Shown piece by piece: positions 28,101 through 42,582 of a DNA stretch of 64,000 nucleotides; within the stretch, counting starts at the first letter, position 1, and the number at the start of each line of letters is the position of its first letter. Made by a program: the position numbers and the translations under genes. Source of the DNA: Gavia stellata. Taxonomy: Eukaryota > Chordata > Aves > Gaviiformes > Gaviidae. The stretch spans positions 18,675,930-18,739,929 of the forward strand of contig NC_082595.1 of NCBI RefSeq assembly GCF_030936135.1, written 5' to 3'. The notes below the pieces were generated by a model that worked only from the letters and a program-made list of their open reading frames with translations, did not search any database and was not told the origin of the DNA.

Positions 28101-31100
28101 CTTGCAAATTCGAACGATTGTTATTGTGCATAGAATCCAGCAAGGCTATAATCACCATTAAAGAGGGTGGTTGGCTTATGTTTAGTTTGGGTTTCACTAT
28201 TTTAGCGCAGACAGGAAAAATATTTATGTAATTTTTTTTAGGACAGGAATAATCTTTTCTGTTTACATTTGTGGAGCAAGCACAGCCAGGTTCATGCAGT
28301 GACTGGGACTCCTGTACCACAGTACAAGAGTATTTGTGTTCTTACTTCTCTCATCGCCCATCACACTGATCAGGGCATAAGCAGGCTTCATCTGATTGAG
28401 TGAGATGTCTAAATAGTTAGGAACCATTGCAGTATAAAGAAACTATTTTTCTTCTGAGCAGCAGAAATCTAGTTCCCCCAAGTCTTGCATCCTACATCCC
28501 AACTTTCTGCCAGTAAAAACAAATAAATAATTTTTAAAAAACCTTCCAGATTTAACAGTTGCACCTCTTCCGAGCCCTCCACCAATGCTTCTTCCCCTTT
28601 CAGTGTTCCCTGCCTTTCTGCTCCCTGCATATACACTCTCATCTTCCGCTGAACTACTGTATGGGGAGAAGGCAGTGTGTGCGATGCCTTGTTCTGAGCT
28701 GCAAGTGTCCTCCCTGACTCACCTCAGTAGGGAGCTGCTGGTACCCTGCTGCAGCCTTTCCCTCAACAGCGCCATTTGCTGGTATCTTCTATCCTCATGC
28801 AGGTCTCCTACAGCACTGTAGGAATTTGGGACCTCCTCAATCCATCCGTCAGATGTGGCTAAAACTGCCTGTCGTGTTCGGAAGCCATTAGGAAATGCAA
28901 AGCTGGACAGATATACAGCACTATTGTATAAAGCCCATTTCATCACAAAGCACCCTAAGAAGACTGGATTTCCAATTGTAACATATACAGACAGGTATGT
29001 ATTCCTGCCCAGATATATAACATTAGCTCTGAAGATGTGCTGTTACATGCTTTCTGCAAATAGATGATTGGAGGGGGAGAGGGAGGAAGGAGAGGGATGT
29101 TTGTACCACCTCATGGCAGGTAAAAATGTCATAGCACACCTGGGTGCTGCTGACCTTGTTTCTCATGCTAGTGCTAATGAAATATTATATGGTTAAAAAA
29201 AAAAAAGAAAAAAAACGCTTGGAACCCCAGTATCTGAAGGGTTTCAAAACTTTATTGTATGTGCCAAATATTTCCAGCTGTTGTTGCCTTCCACTTATTT
29301 CCCACAGCATCTTGGCCTGGGTCTGCCAGTGATCTTTCTTCGTTGATGGCATGAGATGTTAGCTGAGACAATGTTTATGCTGCTCAGAAGGATATTCCTC
29401 AAGCCTTACTCCATTAATGATTTTAAAGCTTGTTAACCTGTTTATCTTCAAAGGATGGAAGCTTTTAATGCCAAATAATCTGGGCAGCATTTATATAGAT
29501 TTTGATAATGAGTACAATTGGATATCAGACTCCAGTCTGTGTTATAAACTAGGAGCCACCACACATACTTCAGTTGCTCCTCACTGAGAGGAGTGGGATT
29601 AGACTGTATACATGGGTGTCTTAAGCAGCATTACATCTGCTAAATCCAACCCATTGAGTGTTTCTAAAGTACAGCTTCTTCAAAACAAACAATTGCTAAG
29701 ATATTTAATAGTGGAAAATTTGGGGATGGTTTACTATGGCTTCTGTGATCATCCATGGATTGCCTTGTGACATAGCATAATCTTGTGAGTAGTTTAATTT
29801 CATTAAATCTAAAGCAACAGGGGATACCTTGGATACTGTGTGTTCAGCTACTTTCTATCATAAGACTTATGCAAAGCAATTGCAAAGTTTGTTTTCATTT
29901 TCTTATATACCAGCCTACAGTGCTTTCTTAAAGACTTGATGTCAAGCTACTCAAGTTATTCAAAACCACAGTCTGGTTGATTGACTGCTTTTTGTTGTTG
30001 TTTTGGCTTTCAAACATTCATTCAAATGAAAAGAAGTTTTTGCTTTAATTTTATTTTCCACCATTCACATTGGTGCTGCCTGCATTTTACATTTCTTTTT
30101 GTTTTGGTGATGAAAACATCCTACTTGGTTGTTAATTGTTGTAAACATTTACTTAGCACTTGCAGTTGCTAATGAATTAATCTCCCTAATGCTGGGTAAG
30201 TGTTATGTGTATTTTAGTGCTCAGGAGTGTCAATGAGACATACCTAAGGCCATAAAGTGTGTCAGTAGTGTAGATGAGGATTTAATATGAGAACCTTTCT
30301 GTGACTCACAGTAGTTAATGTGCTGGTAGTGTCAGTCTGTGGGTTTTGTGTATGAGCCAGGATTTGCAGTATTATAGAGATTACATCTTCCTGTTCTAGC
30401 GCAGTTCTTTCAGGTTGTGTTCATTTTCCTTTGAGAAGTGGATATTTTTGAAAGCTTGCTTCTACATAACTGAAATGTTAACTTTATTTGAAAGGAAGCC
30501 AAATTTACAGCAAAAGCAAAACATTAACTGTTTCAATATCAGCGCTAGAAGTTAGACTCCAAAAGGGGAAAATTCCCTCTTCTTCTCCCACCGACTGGGC
30601 ATAGAGAGACAACCTGTTCTCCTTTCCACTTGCCTTTCTGCAGGGATCCCCATAACCAACTTGTGTTGCTGAACCCCGGAGATGCTCCCCAGTCTTGCAC
30701 GACAGAACTACGGGTCGCAGAGCCAGGAGGAATCTGACATCTCATCCCGTGTGTGATAATGCAGCCTCAGATAGAACGGACTCAGAGCTGAGCAGACTCT
30801 TGGAGTCAGCACAGGCAGACTCTTTACCCAATAGGCCTCTTTGCATCCAAACTCACAGATGTAGCACCCTGTTTTTTCTGGGAAGGTGAGGAACAAACCC
30901 TTCCTTTTATTCTAAAAATGACAGAAACTCCACGCAGAGAAGGTGTCACTTGCTGTATTACCAGCAGCTCAGAGCTGGTAGAACAGAACATAAGGCTCCG
31001 CTGTAGCGCTGGGTTATTTGTAACAGAAGGAGCAGCTCACTGGGATATAAGGTGCTTTTATTTCACATTTGCATTCAACAGTTGTGTTTCTGTTATTTAA

Positions 31101-34100
31101 GCTTCCTGTCCTGGGAATACCACTGGGTCTACATTCACAGCCTGGACTTCACCGCTTAAGTACATGTGACTATGGCTATGGCGGGTTGTTTTTAGTTGGT
31201 TTCTTTTTTTTCCACAAACACGCTTGAGATTGCTTCAGTCCCTCCTTCAGAATTCTAGGTAAAACTAAAAATTTGCTGAAAGAGATATATGGGGTGGGGA
31301 GGGGGAAATCATTTTCCAATCGCATATTACTTTTTCCTCCATTTTTCCCTCACCACCTTCCCCAGATGTTGCTAAATGAAACTTAGAGCTCAAAAATGTA
31401 GAGGTCAGTTTTTGTAGCTGAACACCCTGTTTAAAGGCCGTTTATTTGAATGATGTAACAATGCCAACTAGTGGCCAGATCCTTCATAGAGAAGAGACTT
31501 GGTATTCTGGCAAAAAAAAAACTTACTAAAAATATATGTAAATCATAACAGCTGTTATGACAATCTCACTAGTCAGCTTTCTGATAGGGAAAATATTGTA
31601 TTTATTGATTTTGTTTAATAAGGCATTTCAATTAGAAATATAACAAGTATATAATTAGATTAATGATATGTTGTCCTTTGACCATGAATTAATACACTAT
31701 TATGCTTTTCTTTTTTTCCAAAATTAATTCATCTCACTCATAGTCTGATGACCTGTGCTAATGGTTCCAAAACCAAAGAAAGGAGTATATATTATCTCCA
31801 TCTTGCTTCACAATAGTGTCTGGGTTCTCCTTTCCCAAAATATATATATGTGCAGTGGGGCTTGAATAACCCCACCCTGGCTCCTGTTTGAAACTCCATG
31901 GTTATTCTAACAACAAGGGGTATTCTTCCAACACCGCTGAAAGCTTTTTTCTTCCCCCCTCCTCAGTCTTAGTTTTAAATGAATATCACCATATCAAAGT
32001 TCACAAGGTGCTCAGCCACAAGGTCCTTTTTTTTCTTGTGTTGCTTAAGGACTCTTTTTGTATGAAGATAGTTAGATTTTGGGATGCATATGTAAATACT
32101 ACTGCCTGTAACCTGGACACCAGTATCTAAATTTAAATATCATCTGTATGTATTAAAGAGGTAAAACTGTAAAGCAGCTATTTGGATTTCTTTTTCAGGT
32201 TTGGGGGTTTTTTGTTTGGGTTTTTTTTTCCCTGTCACAACTGTATCCTTCCTATAGAGTTCACCTAGCACTCAATTGTTTTAGAAAACTCGTGCTGATT
32301 AACAAGGCAGTTTCACTAGATGATACAGGGAAAGGCACAAATCAGGAAGACAGCTCTCTGAGTTCTACAAAACTGGTTAAAATTAAGGTACCTTTTTACT
32401 CTGCATCATCTAGATGTTTTCAGAGTCTGCAGTCTGTAGGTGCTATGTCTTCAGTATCTACAGTTCTCTTGATGCACAGGTTTTCTAGCAGCAGTCTGAT
32501 GTTGGGGTACCCTGTTCTTTTAGTGTTAAACTATGGGAGACATTCCCTGGAGTTTCCCCTAGAAATTGGCCTGACTACCTACCTGCCTGACTTTTGAAAA
32601 GCAACCTTTCCACACTTTATCAGGTACTTATAATTATTAATTTTGCATTCCTAACAATTTTGAGCGTATCTATGCTAGTCATCATATTTTCTGGCTTCTG
32701 CAAATAATAGTGACCTTATATGACCTGTGAAGTCAGCTAGTTTGTGTGTGCCTCTTATTCCTTATAAATACAACAGTCACCAGTATTTTATTTTATCCAA
32801 AGGCAAGCCCAATTCACTTCTCTGGTGCTTAGTGAACTTTGGATCAACTCCTTGGTCTCATGTGTTTAGCTGTGGTGCTGAGATTAGGAGCTCTGATTTG
32901 CTTTGGGCCACAGAGAAATGTGGATCACACTTAAAGGAAATATTTTGGGGGCTAGTTTTGATTTGCACTAAAGCTCCAAATCCTTCTTCCCCTTCTGGTG
33001 GGCTTCTGTAAAAGCTGTCCTCTTCCACCATGAAATAACCCAGACAGAAAGCTGCCCTCTCCTTCCTGCAGCATCAGGAATTGGAGCCTGGTCTCTCTGG
33101 CTGTGAACTTGTACAGTGACCGCTTATGGCACTGCTGAGTGTCAGGTTCGTATGAGCATCCTTATCCAGTGTGGTCCTTCAGCTCTGCTTTCACCTCCCT
33201 GACAGATACATACTGAGCTTTGGCATTCAGTGTTTCAGAGCACCATATACTCCAAGGCAATCCTGAAGTTTCCTGTGTGCTTTGGAGGAGTGCGGTGATA
33301 CATGACATTCCTTGGCTCTTCTGCACCCCCACGGGGTTTCAGGGTTTCTCTGTCATTCTTCTGACTCCAGACCCTGGGATCTCAATTTTTCTCCTCCTAC
33401 CTTGCTTGTTCAGTGCTGGCAAATCCAGAGGCCGCACTTAGAGCAGCCACAGCTCATTCATTTATTTTTTAATCTGTGACTACTTTGAAGATCATTTACT
33501 AACAACCTTCCCAGAAACAGCTTTCTAGCATTACTGCTGCATTTGGAAGTCCTCCGTGTTGCTTGTTGCTCAGCTATCTTCAGACCTGTTTTTTTGCTTT
33601 TTCTCCCCTTGACTCCAAGTTCCATGGTTTGCATACTGCTTTTATTCTCTACTTCATTCTCTTCTTTTAATTTTAGCTCAGAGGCATCAAACACTGAGTG
33701 CATGTCTGGATATATGTATTCCATGCTTTCCTGCCCTTTGTAGCCTGAAGGCAGCCTAAGTTCATAATTAAACTATGGGCAAGATGTGAAAAGAGAACTG
33801 TTTGCTCCATGAACTCAGCAGCATTAACCATTAACTATGCCTCTGTTTATTTATTTTTAATGAAAGAAGAGGGGAAAAATGAGTAACATCTGTCTCTCAC
33901 CTGTATTGAAATATGGGTTTTATGGAAGTGAGAAGCTAGAGAAGAGAGAGAAAAAGATGCAGCCATTGCTTTCTGTGATCTTTTCCACCTCTAAAGAGAG
34001 GATCCCAGAATTTATTTCCCCCCACCCCAGCTTTTCTTCCCCTCCCCTCTGACCTTGCATTACCAGCAAGCGTAAAGAGAAGGAGGAGGGAGTAGAAAGA

Positions 34101-35243
34101 TGAAGCAGTTCTCAGTCCACCATTCTTCTCCCCATTGCAGCCTTTCCTCCTCCCTTCCTAGCAGAAGAATGCTGCTATCTTGCTTTTGGGGCTTCTCAGT
34201 TGTTAGGAATTCAAAATATTTGTGGGTTTTTAAAAAATAATTTTGGAAATTGTGTCAGTGCTGAGGCCCTGGGGCTAGAAATGCCAAGTGTTACCTAAGT
34301 GGAATACTTGGCAGCCCAGCATGGCACTGTGTGATGGGAGAGGAACCTGGGGCAAGAGAAGCCAAAAGCCAAGGGTAGAAGGGCCCCCAGCCATTTCTGA
34401 GTCAGAGTCAGGCAGAGGAGCAGTGCCCCGATTGCAGCGGGTCGGTTGGCTGCTGCTAGAGCTGAACATTTGTCCTTCACAAGAAGCAGCCCACACACAG
34501 ATCTCGGTGGCGGAGAGAACCAGAGGCTACATGGAGAAGTGAGCAGATAAGGAGCAGAAACATTTGCCTGGTAGGAAGAAAAGAGATCCCTGAAGAAGGA
34601 CCAAAGCTGAGGGAGACTCAACCAGCCTTAACCTGTCATGCTTCCTCCTTTCAAGCCCGCTGTTTGCCACAGGAGTCTGGGCAAATGCAACGACTTTTTT
34701 TCCCCCCTGTACAAAACTGTCCTACTTAGCAGATTCAGAAATAAATGATGAGCACAGCCAAGAAACAGGGAGACTTGTCATAGGAGTCTGTGGACAAAGA
34801 GCTCCTCGCTGGGAAATAAGTGGAAAAAACCAGAGGAGTCATCCCTCCCTCACATGGGCATAACAGGCAACTCCGTGGAGTGTCACACAAACCAAGGGAA
34901 TCCTGCCATCTCTAGGGAAGGCTTAAAATGTTAAAAGTCCTGTTTTCTTTGACGTGTAAAGGAAATATTTTTTGTTGTTTTAAAACCAGGATTTCAGTAA
35001 TGCCAGCAGAAGAATTTGCAAATCACGTGTACAATAATGAAGAGGGTAGTGTCTGTGCATGTGACATTTATGAGAAAGAATCTGGAGTGTTCGAATATGT
35101 CCCAGCCATTTGCTGTAAATACATAAGTTTGTTAGTATAGTGCTCTTTACAATATATTTATCGTTTGGCTGTTTTGTTTCTCCTCCAGAATTTGGATGCC
35201 TGTAGTCAGCAGAAATGACTCTTCAGTCATCGTGAAAAGTCTC

Positions 35244-35249
35244 TTTATT
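35244..35249 (-). promoter_or_regulatory. Candidate polyadenylation signal, minus strand
   Basis: AATAAA on the minus strand (TTTATT on +), about 315 bases downstream of the stop of the minus-strand candidate terminal exon at 35,564. The hexamer is common by chance in AT-rich DNA, so its value is only its position relative to that open frame. Confidence 0.25.
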
Positions 35250-35563
35250 CTCTAAGGAAAGAATTTTACATTGTCAAGAAATTCTACTCAAGCAGAAGGG
35301 AGAGTGGGTTTTTTTTCTTTTTTTTTTCCCCTCGCATGCCAACTGTCCTTGCTAAGAGCTACAATGTAGTTCATGCAATGGTCCGACTGCTTTGCTCCTC
35401 AGCATTGCCTGGCATTCAAAGAAAGTTTGGCTAAACCTGCACAGGATTAGTCACTTCCAGTGATGGAAAAACGTTCAAGGATATACTCATAAATATTGCT
35501 CAGTACCATTTTGCAACAACATACATGAAGGAATTCTCTGGTTGCCATCATAATGTCCTACAA

Positions 35564-35834
35564 CTAGCACTGGGCTGCTGCAGCACGGTTGTTCATAGAT
35601 AGCTCTGGGGAAATTTTTATGGCCTGTGTTGCAAGCTTCTCAAAATCCAAACCAGAAATTTCCCCTGTTGGTTCAGTTAGGTCCCTGATGGCTTGCTTCA
35701 TTCTGTTCCCAAGAACTTGGGGGTCCAGGGCCCCATTTCCTTCTGTCCAGAGATGGAGCTTAAATGGGATGCATGTAGGACAGCTTGGGCTGTGCTTCTC
35801 CAGATGCCTTGGAGAACACAAGTGTAATGCAGAC
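35564..35834 (-). CDS. Candidate terminal coding exon of an unrecognised gene
   Basis: On the minus strand, a good 3' splice site (pyrimidine-rich CCCATCTCCCTCAG) at 35,835 opens an uninterrupted frame of about 89 codons ending in TAG at 35,564. The deduced peptide is mixed in composition rather than repetitive: Ser/His/Cys-rich at the start, then a charged helix-like stretch (RMKQAIRDL), and it ends RAAAAQC. An AATAAA follows 315 bases later. I do not recognise the family. There is no upstream exon I can join with a fixed phase; a possible 33-nt exon at 38.22-38.26 kb (phase 0) does not fit the phase-2 start here. A chance open frame remains quite possible. Confidence 0.25.
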
Positions 35835-36179
35835 CTGAGGGAGATGGGACATGTCTTGCTCTGACCCCTTCTACCTTTCCAGGGATTTGCTTCGGGGAAT
35901 GCTGACCTGGCCAATGTTTTTTGCCCTACTTCTTCCTCTAGGCAAATTCCCTTCTCCACTCTCTGCTCCTATGATGAATTAGGGACAGATACCTGGACTG
36001 CAGAGACTTTTCTTGATAAATATGAATACCCTATATCCTCTTCCTCACCTCATTATTTTCTTTTGAAAACTACTTTGTTCTTGTTGACATCTGGTAAGTG
36101 CAGACAGAGCTTGTGAAATTCTGGGTAAAGGAGGAGCTCTGATTCCTTCCTTTTATCTTGCAAGGAAAGCCAAGAAAGG

Positions 36180-36660
36180 GGGAGGCTTTAGCTGACCACC
36201 CAGCTACAGGAGAAGAGTATGGCAGATGGGCACATCACCAAAGCTGAGCAGGAAGAACGAAAATGCTGCAGCAGGTTTGGGGATCTGAGGGAAGGACATA
36301 GGTGGGAAAGGAGTTGCAGATAAGGGGGAGTGTGTGTATGGGGTGGGGGTGAGCTGGAAGAGACTCTGGGAGCAGGATAGAGGATTGGGGGTGAGGGGAG
36401 GAGTGAGAAGAGGGTGGTAAGAGGCTCCAGGGTGGGTTGCAGGGTCAGGACTAAGAATTGGAAACAGGAGAAGTTTTAATGAGGAGATACTCTTGAATGG
36501 GAGAGGCTGAGGGCACTGTGGTTAACTTATGGGACATTTGAGAAAAGGGGAAGGAGGGTACTTGAAACAGGAGTGGTGAGAAGGGATTTGGGATTGGAGG
36601 AAAGCTGGAAGGAAAGGGGGTGATGAGGACAAAGGAAGAAGTTGTAGAGTGAATGCAGTT
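36180..36660 (+). repeat. Purine-rich, strand-asymmetric tract
   Basis: About 480 bases in which the + strand is dominated by G and A, with very few C. It contains many GGGGA, GGAGG, GGGTGGGGG and AGAAGAGG words. There is no strict repeat unit. Several clusters of G-runs (for example around 36,330-36,400) could form G-quadruplexes, and the polypurine character allows triplex formation. No coding frame was recognised. Confidence 0.7.
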
Positions 36661-39600
36661 AGGTGATTTGAGCTCTTAGTGGGTCACTGCAGTGCAGGGA
36701 GGTGAGGGATATGACATCTGGGTCAGAAGAGAGAAAGTATGGGGACTTGGAGTGTGGGTCAGGAGCAGGATACGTTAGGAGGATGGTCAAGGCTGTGGGG
36801 ACCTCTGGCTCAGGAGGGACTGTGATTACCAATAGGCAATTCTTGTCCCTACTCATCCACCCTTCTCACTCGGACACCTCGAAGCAGGACTCAGGAACAA
36901 AAGACACCCAGACCCACTTCCTTGCCTCTCCTCTCTGCCCCTTCCACTTGCTCCAGACCAGCAGGAGCCACCTGTGAAACCATCCCACCATCCTTGCCTT
37001 CTCTCCTACTCCCATGCCATAGAGGTGGCACACCAAGCAACACAGCAGGAACTCAAACTCACGGAGTCCAAAGTTCTCGGTGCTTCCCATTCCCTGAAAG
37101 GGGAATGTTTGGTCTCAGGCTGACTGCTTCTTTTAGGTAAACTTGGGCTTTGAACACATGTTCAAACATGCAGACCACAGTTCAGAATTACAACAATGCC
37201 CTGGATCATGATTTCTTGTTTCTAAATATAAACCAGGGGTAGTGGGAGATAAGAACAACTTCATCCAGGTTTCTGTACATTCCCATATTGTTTGCCATTA
37301 CTGCAGGTGCAACACTACAACAAAAATCATTACACTTCTATTTTCAGATTAAATGTTTTTCATTAACAAAATCTTGGTGTGTTTTAATGAGTCTGTAAAA
37401 TGAATTCTACAGAAATTACTAAACAGAATATGAAATGCAATAATTGCAAACATGGCCTACTAATTTGCTATCAGGTAATGTGAGAAAGTATCATCATGGC
37501 CTTGCAAAACCTATTAGTGTATGATAATTCTTTTAAAATATCATATGAACGTTACAACCAGAAACAAGCACTGTGCATTGTTTTAAATGAATCTGTATTC
37601 TTCTTCAGTGGGGTGATTTGTTAGGAACATTTACTAAAAATTGGTTAGGATGAAATGTCAGTGTATATGCATGCCCCAGCAAGTATAAACTGTCCTCAAA
37701 AAGCAAAGCATTCCTCTTGTTGGGGGACTAGGCAGTTCCCATGTAGGCTGCACCTACAGACATTGCTGTGACTATATCCTTAGGCCAGATTTAGTATTTA
37801 TTTTTGTTTCAATTATGTTTCACATTTCAATACTAGCAATTTTAAATAGATAATTTGTAAAAGTAGAGCAAGAAAGTGAACAAAACATGAAATTTTATAT
37901 TTGAGAAGCTTGGCCTGTGAAATGTGGCCTGTAAGCAAGCAGCTGTTGAGTTGTCGGTGTTTTGTAAAGAGGAATACAAACTCCCAGGAAGAATGTTGAT
38001 GAAAAATTGCTGAGATGTGTTTATGTGACCTCAGTAAAGTATATCTGCAGGTAAAGTAATATAAAAAATATTGCAAACTTTTTTCCCAGGGCTCAGAGCA
38101 CAAAAATAAAGGTTTGCCTTCAGGTGGTATGCAATACCAGATACGAAGCAACTTTCTGAGATCTGCCTGCCATGATGCTACAGCTCTTTCATCTGGTGCT
38201 CCTATGCTCTTGGTCTTGGTTACTTGCCCTACCTGGTCCTCTGTTAAATAAAATGGCATCCAGGACTGAAAAAAAATTAAAGGTGGTATTGTACTCATAC
38301 CTATGACATGCAATTTAACTTCCTAAACAACTCACGCAAGACACCTACTTTTTTGTTTGGTTGTTTTAGAGTAAAGAGCAAAACTATGGATGTTATGTTG
38401 CTTAGAATGGAGAATTTATCTAATCAGTGCAGTGGTAAATAAAAATAAGGAAAACCAAACAATTTCACCTGCAGATGAATTTCAAGACTTATTTGTCCCT
38501 GTTCAATGAGTCTACTGAGGACATTCAGGCTCATGCTTTGTACTAAATCCATCCCCTGCATTAAGCCCAGTATCACGTAGGATAACATGGAACTAATTAA
38601 TCTTCTGTTGCCTTTTTACAGAATCTTCCAATTCAAGATCTTTGCGTTAGTGTAGCAATGTTTTGTGTTTCCAGTGTTCCACAGCAAGCTATTGCTAGAA
38701 TCCAGAATAAGGGACTGAAGCTCTTGATCCAACTCTGTTATATGGCAAAATTACTCATTATTTATATGCAGGTATCTACCCAAATGCATATTGTTCCATT
38801 TACCTTCCAAATATTTGAAAAGCAACCAAGTTCAGGTTTGCAGGTAGATGAATGCTCAAAGTTGGGGCCCTGAGAGTCCCAGGAAAACACTCACTGACTT
38901 CACGCTTCCTAACCCCCTGAGAAACACCTATTTGGAGCTTTTGGGATAGCAGATACAAGTGAAAACATGCATCACTAAGGTAATAAACATCTCTGCTCTA
39001 CTGAGAAATGTGGATTGGGAAAAATCTTCACCGCTTTTTATATTTCTATTTTTAAGTTTCCGCAAAGTAAAACATGGAAAAACTTAAGCTTTTGTTGCCA
39101 AATTCTGTCCTGATATGCACAAACACGACTTTCATTGACCTTTTGAGGAAGGGCTATGGACTTCACTGAGCACAGCACAGAATAGCATAGGCTTGGAGTG
39201 GGAAAGTTAAGTAACTAATAGGGACTTCAGGATATTTATTACCAAGTCAGAAGTACTTGATGAGCAAAAAATGGCCAGTTATCTCAACGTTGGGGTGTGG
39301 AATAGATAAAGACACAGTAAAAAATATAAATCAGCAGGATCAATGCAACGTTACAAAGCCAAAGAAATAGGAAAATGATGGAAAAAGGTCAGCAAAACCA
39401 GAAATGTCAGGAAGGCAACAAAAGATGTGACAAAAAGGGTTGAAGACTGTAAAGACAAAGTAGGACGTTTATAATTATGTCAGGAACAAAAGGTCTGTGA
39501 GAGACTACTTAAGCCAAGGGGAAGTTGTTCATGGATGCGATAGATAGTGCTGGGAAACAGCAGTTTCTTCACCTCAGCATCCACCAGGAAGAAAAGGGAA

Positions 39601-41617
39601 AAACCTGCCAGAACCAAAAAGACCTTTTTGTAGAGCAAAAAATGGAAAATTCCTGACAACTAAGTCTGCCCACTGCAGCTGACAGAATAGTATAATGGCT
39701 CAGCAGAATGGTCCCAGGGCAGCTGGCATCCTCCCTTAGCCCCCCAAAAATGTAAAGATGGCAAGCAGTGACAGGAGGACGGGCAAGAGCCAGCTGCAGC
39801 ATCTGTATTGCCGCAGCACAGTATGGGTCATACCCAAAAAGCAGCACTCTCTTCCCTGCCTCCATGCACGGTGTGTATGGGTTTTGGTTTTGTTTTTATT
39901 TATAATTTTGTGTGTGTGCAAAGCCTTTGGATTTTACTTTAATTGAAGTCCTCCTTCTGCTTGCTTTCGTTATTGTCTTCTCTTTGTTTGGGATGCTTGC
40001 TTGCTTTTACTCAGGCAGCACAGTGTGCTCAGAAAATGTTGGATTTTACACTCAGGGCCAGCATCCCCATTTGTCTAGGCTCTGTGCTTACCCAAAAGCT
40101 CTGGGGCTCAGATAAACAAGGTTATGTTACATTTTTAAATAAAGCTGTGCATGACTAACTTGTGCATCTGATGGGAGAAAATGAGGTGACACTTGAGGTT
40201 GCAAAGCTCATAGTCACAAATTGAACAAGGTTAATGAAATTGCACAGGGCAAAAGAGTTTATTACTACTGCTGCTCCTGGACCATCATCCATGAAGAACA
40301 CGATAACAGAATACTCTATTTAACCATGGGATAAGTTCAGGCTTGCAAAAAGGGTACCTTTTCTTCTGCTTGCATGCCAACCCTGATTTGGAGAAAGCAC
40401 TAAGCATCAGCACAGAGGCAAACAATTATTAAGTGAGAAGGGAATGCTGCAGTCACTAGCCTCTTCTTGCTGCCAGGAGGTAAAGCAAGGATCTTGAAGC
40501 TCCCATTAACATGACCCATGCAGTATGTGCTCTCCCTGACCAAATCTAAAGTCTGCTAAATCTGTAAGCTACTTCATTGCGTCACTTCCCAAAAATGTCC
40601 ACTTTATTTCATAATTGAGCTGGTCTAACTTTAGTTTCTGATTATTAACTCTTTGGTTAGCAAGGTCAGTCTCAAAAGAAAGGGGCCAAATGGACTCCTT
40701 CTATGCTTTGTGAACATCTTTTCCCTGGAAATTAGATCAAGTTCTTCAACTCTTGTAGTCTAAATTGCTGCTCTTTGACACTTGTTTGGCAGCTGAGAAG
40801 GGCAGGATTCAAAACAGCATCTTAGAGGTGAAAGGCTACATATCCTGTTAGTGGGAAAACTTTCATCTACAAACGCAATGGTATTTGTCAAGAGGCTGGA
40901 GAAGATCTGACATCAGGAAAAGCCTTTGTGAAGTCCACCATAGTAACAGAAATGTATTCACCTTGATTTAAAGCATTCTTTTTACTGTGAAAGCTAAAAA
41001 TGGAGCAAGACTGGGTTATAACTTAAATGCAGGAACTGTGACAAACAACAATTTATATGAGGAAATGGAGGTGCCACAGGGATTGGGTTCCAAGGTAAAC
41101 TTGTCTTGTGAAAAGGATATGAAGTTAAGTAATGGTCAAATAAACCAGGTATTTTTTGTTGTGTTTTTAATATTGCCTTTTAAAAAAAAAAAAAAAAGAT
41201 AAATAGCAGAACTACAGGACTGCCTGACATTCAAGAAAGGCTTGCTTGTGATTAATATACTCAAGAAACTGCTGAGCAGTTTATCCCTGGGAAAGTACTA
41301 CTTCTAAGATGTTGCTAAGATCAGGAAAAATGTGGATTATTGATTACCTTGCCTGTGAATCAAACCTGCAGGAATGCAGGAATGAAAATCTAATATGGTT
41401 GATCCTGTTTGACTTGGGACATTTTCTGAATTTTTGCTCTGGAAACAATTAACTTTTAATAAAGAGTTACTGGGTTTGTTCTGTTTGGTTTTTTCCTTGC
41501 TCTGCGTTTTTTCTTGTAGAATAAGAACTCAACTAAATTGCAGTCTGGTGAGGATTTCTCTCAAGAAGGCTGAGCTGCTGCAGCTTAAATGCTGAGGAGC
41601 TGGAGAAGAGAAACGAA
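36661..41617. other. No gene recognised with confidence
   Basis: Mostly AT-rich sequence. The longest open frame is a minus-strand frame at 37,813-38,313. Its first part follows a strong acceptor (AATTTTTTTTCAG) at about 38,263 and reaches a GTAGGG donor after 33 bases; the remainder is rich in Leu, Phe, Cys and Ile, as random AT-rich sequence would be. I found nothing else to report here. Confidence 0.45.
41182..41196. repeat. Poly(A) 15
   Basis: A15 directly after TTTT. It could be the remnant of a retroposed transcript tail, but no recognisable parent sequence precedes it. Confidence 0.8.
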
Positions 41618-41733
41618 TTAAGGAACGTGAGGACGAGGCATTGTGGGACATGGTTTAATGGGCATGGTGGTGTTAGTTGATGGTTGGACTTGATGATCTT
41701 ACAGGTCTTTTCCAACCTTAGTGATTCTGTGAA
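41618..41733 (+). mobile_element. CR1 LINE 3' fragment
   Basis: A severely 5'-truncated copy of about 116 bases. It begins in the region equivalent to the last part of the CR1 3' UTR (AAGGAACGTGAGGACGAGGCA, then ATTGTGGGACATGGTTTAATG) and ends with the avian CR1 tail GGTTGGACTTGATGATCTTA, TTTTCCAACC and GATTCTGTG. It keeps the ordinary linker (GGTGGTGTTAGTTGATGG) where the two other copies in this window carry a long G/T-rich segment. The orientation is + because the 3' tail lies to the right. Non-coding and immobile. Confidence 0.93.
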
Positions 41734-42582
41734 ATTGCATCCTTCCTAGTGCTAATTGGTTGGTACCAAACGACTGCACAGTCGTTCTGCCACCCTTTCT
41801 ATGAGGCTCCAGCAGTAGCTGGGATGTTGTATGTGCACAAGAGGAGGTCAAGCAGTTTGCTGAGCTTTGGGTTTTTTGCTCTGAAATCATGGCGTTCCTG
41901 CTCCACTGAACAGAGATGGTCAGGAGTTCCTGGAGCAATTTTGCAAATAAATGACCCTTTTTTGGTAATCCAAATATATTGCAAGAATGTTTCAGCAGAA
42001 GATGTTTCCTGTAGTGTGGTGATTCAGATCAACATGCTGAGAGAGACCTGCAAACAAGCAGAGTCTGGGTAGAGACAGACTGCATCACTGTGTCCCATGA
42101 GGTGACCCAGCAGCACTAATGTAGAAGTCACAGTCTCTGGTAAAGCTGTTTGCCCTGAATCAAGCAGGGCTGGGATTTGAATGAGAGATCTTCCTTGGTT
42201 TATTTTCTTTCTTTTCCCATGTAAACACCCTAATTATTTTGAGGCAATTCTTTTGTTCTCTTTTTACCAAAAATAATCTCATCTTCCATTTAAAAAATAT
42301 TGAGTTTGCCCCTGTACGGAAGAGGAAAACTTCTATGAGCTCAGAAGTTTCATGGTTTTTTACTAAGCTCTAGTACTAGCAGTGTTACAGATGTGGAGCA
42401 GAAGGAGATCAACGTTTGTGTCTTTGAGCTTCTGCCTGAATCTTCATCCCAACAGATAGTTCAGTTAATTTATTAATTGTAGTTATTTTTAAATGAAGTA
42501 ATAATGCCATCAGAACACCATGAACTGCCTTTACCTTGCTCCCCTCTTTGGCCTCTAGTGCTTTCCCTAGAGATGGCCTTAC

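Larger units (their letters stand above)
13197..36179. other. Long gene-poor stretch with only simple repeats
   Basis: Apart from the simple repeats, short duplications and one candidate minus-strand terminal exon at about 35.6 kb listed separately, I recognise no gene, RNA or transposon body here. Open frames in this interval are mostly under 110 codons, overlap in several frames and do not end at splice-like boundaries. Confidence 0.5.
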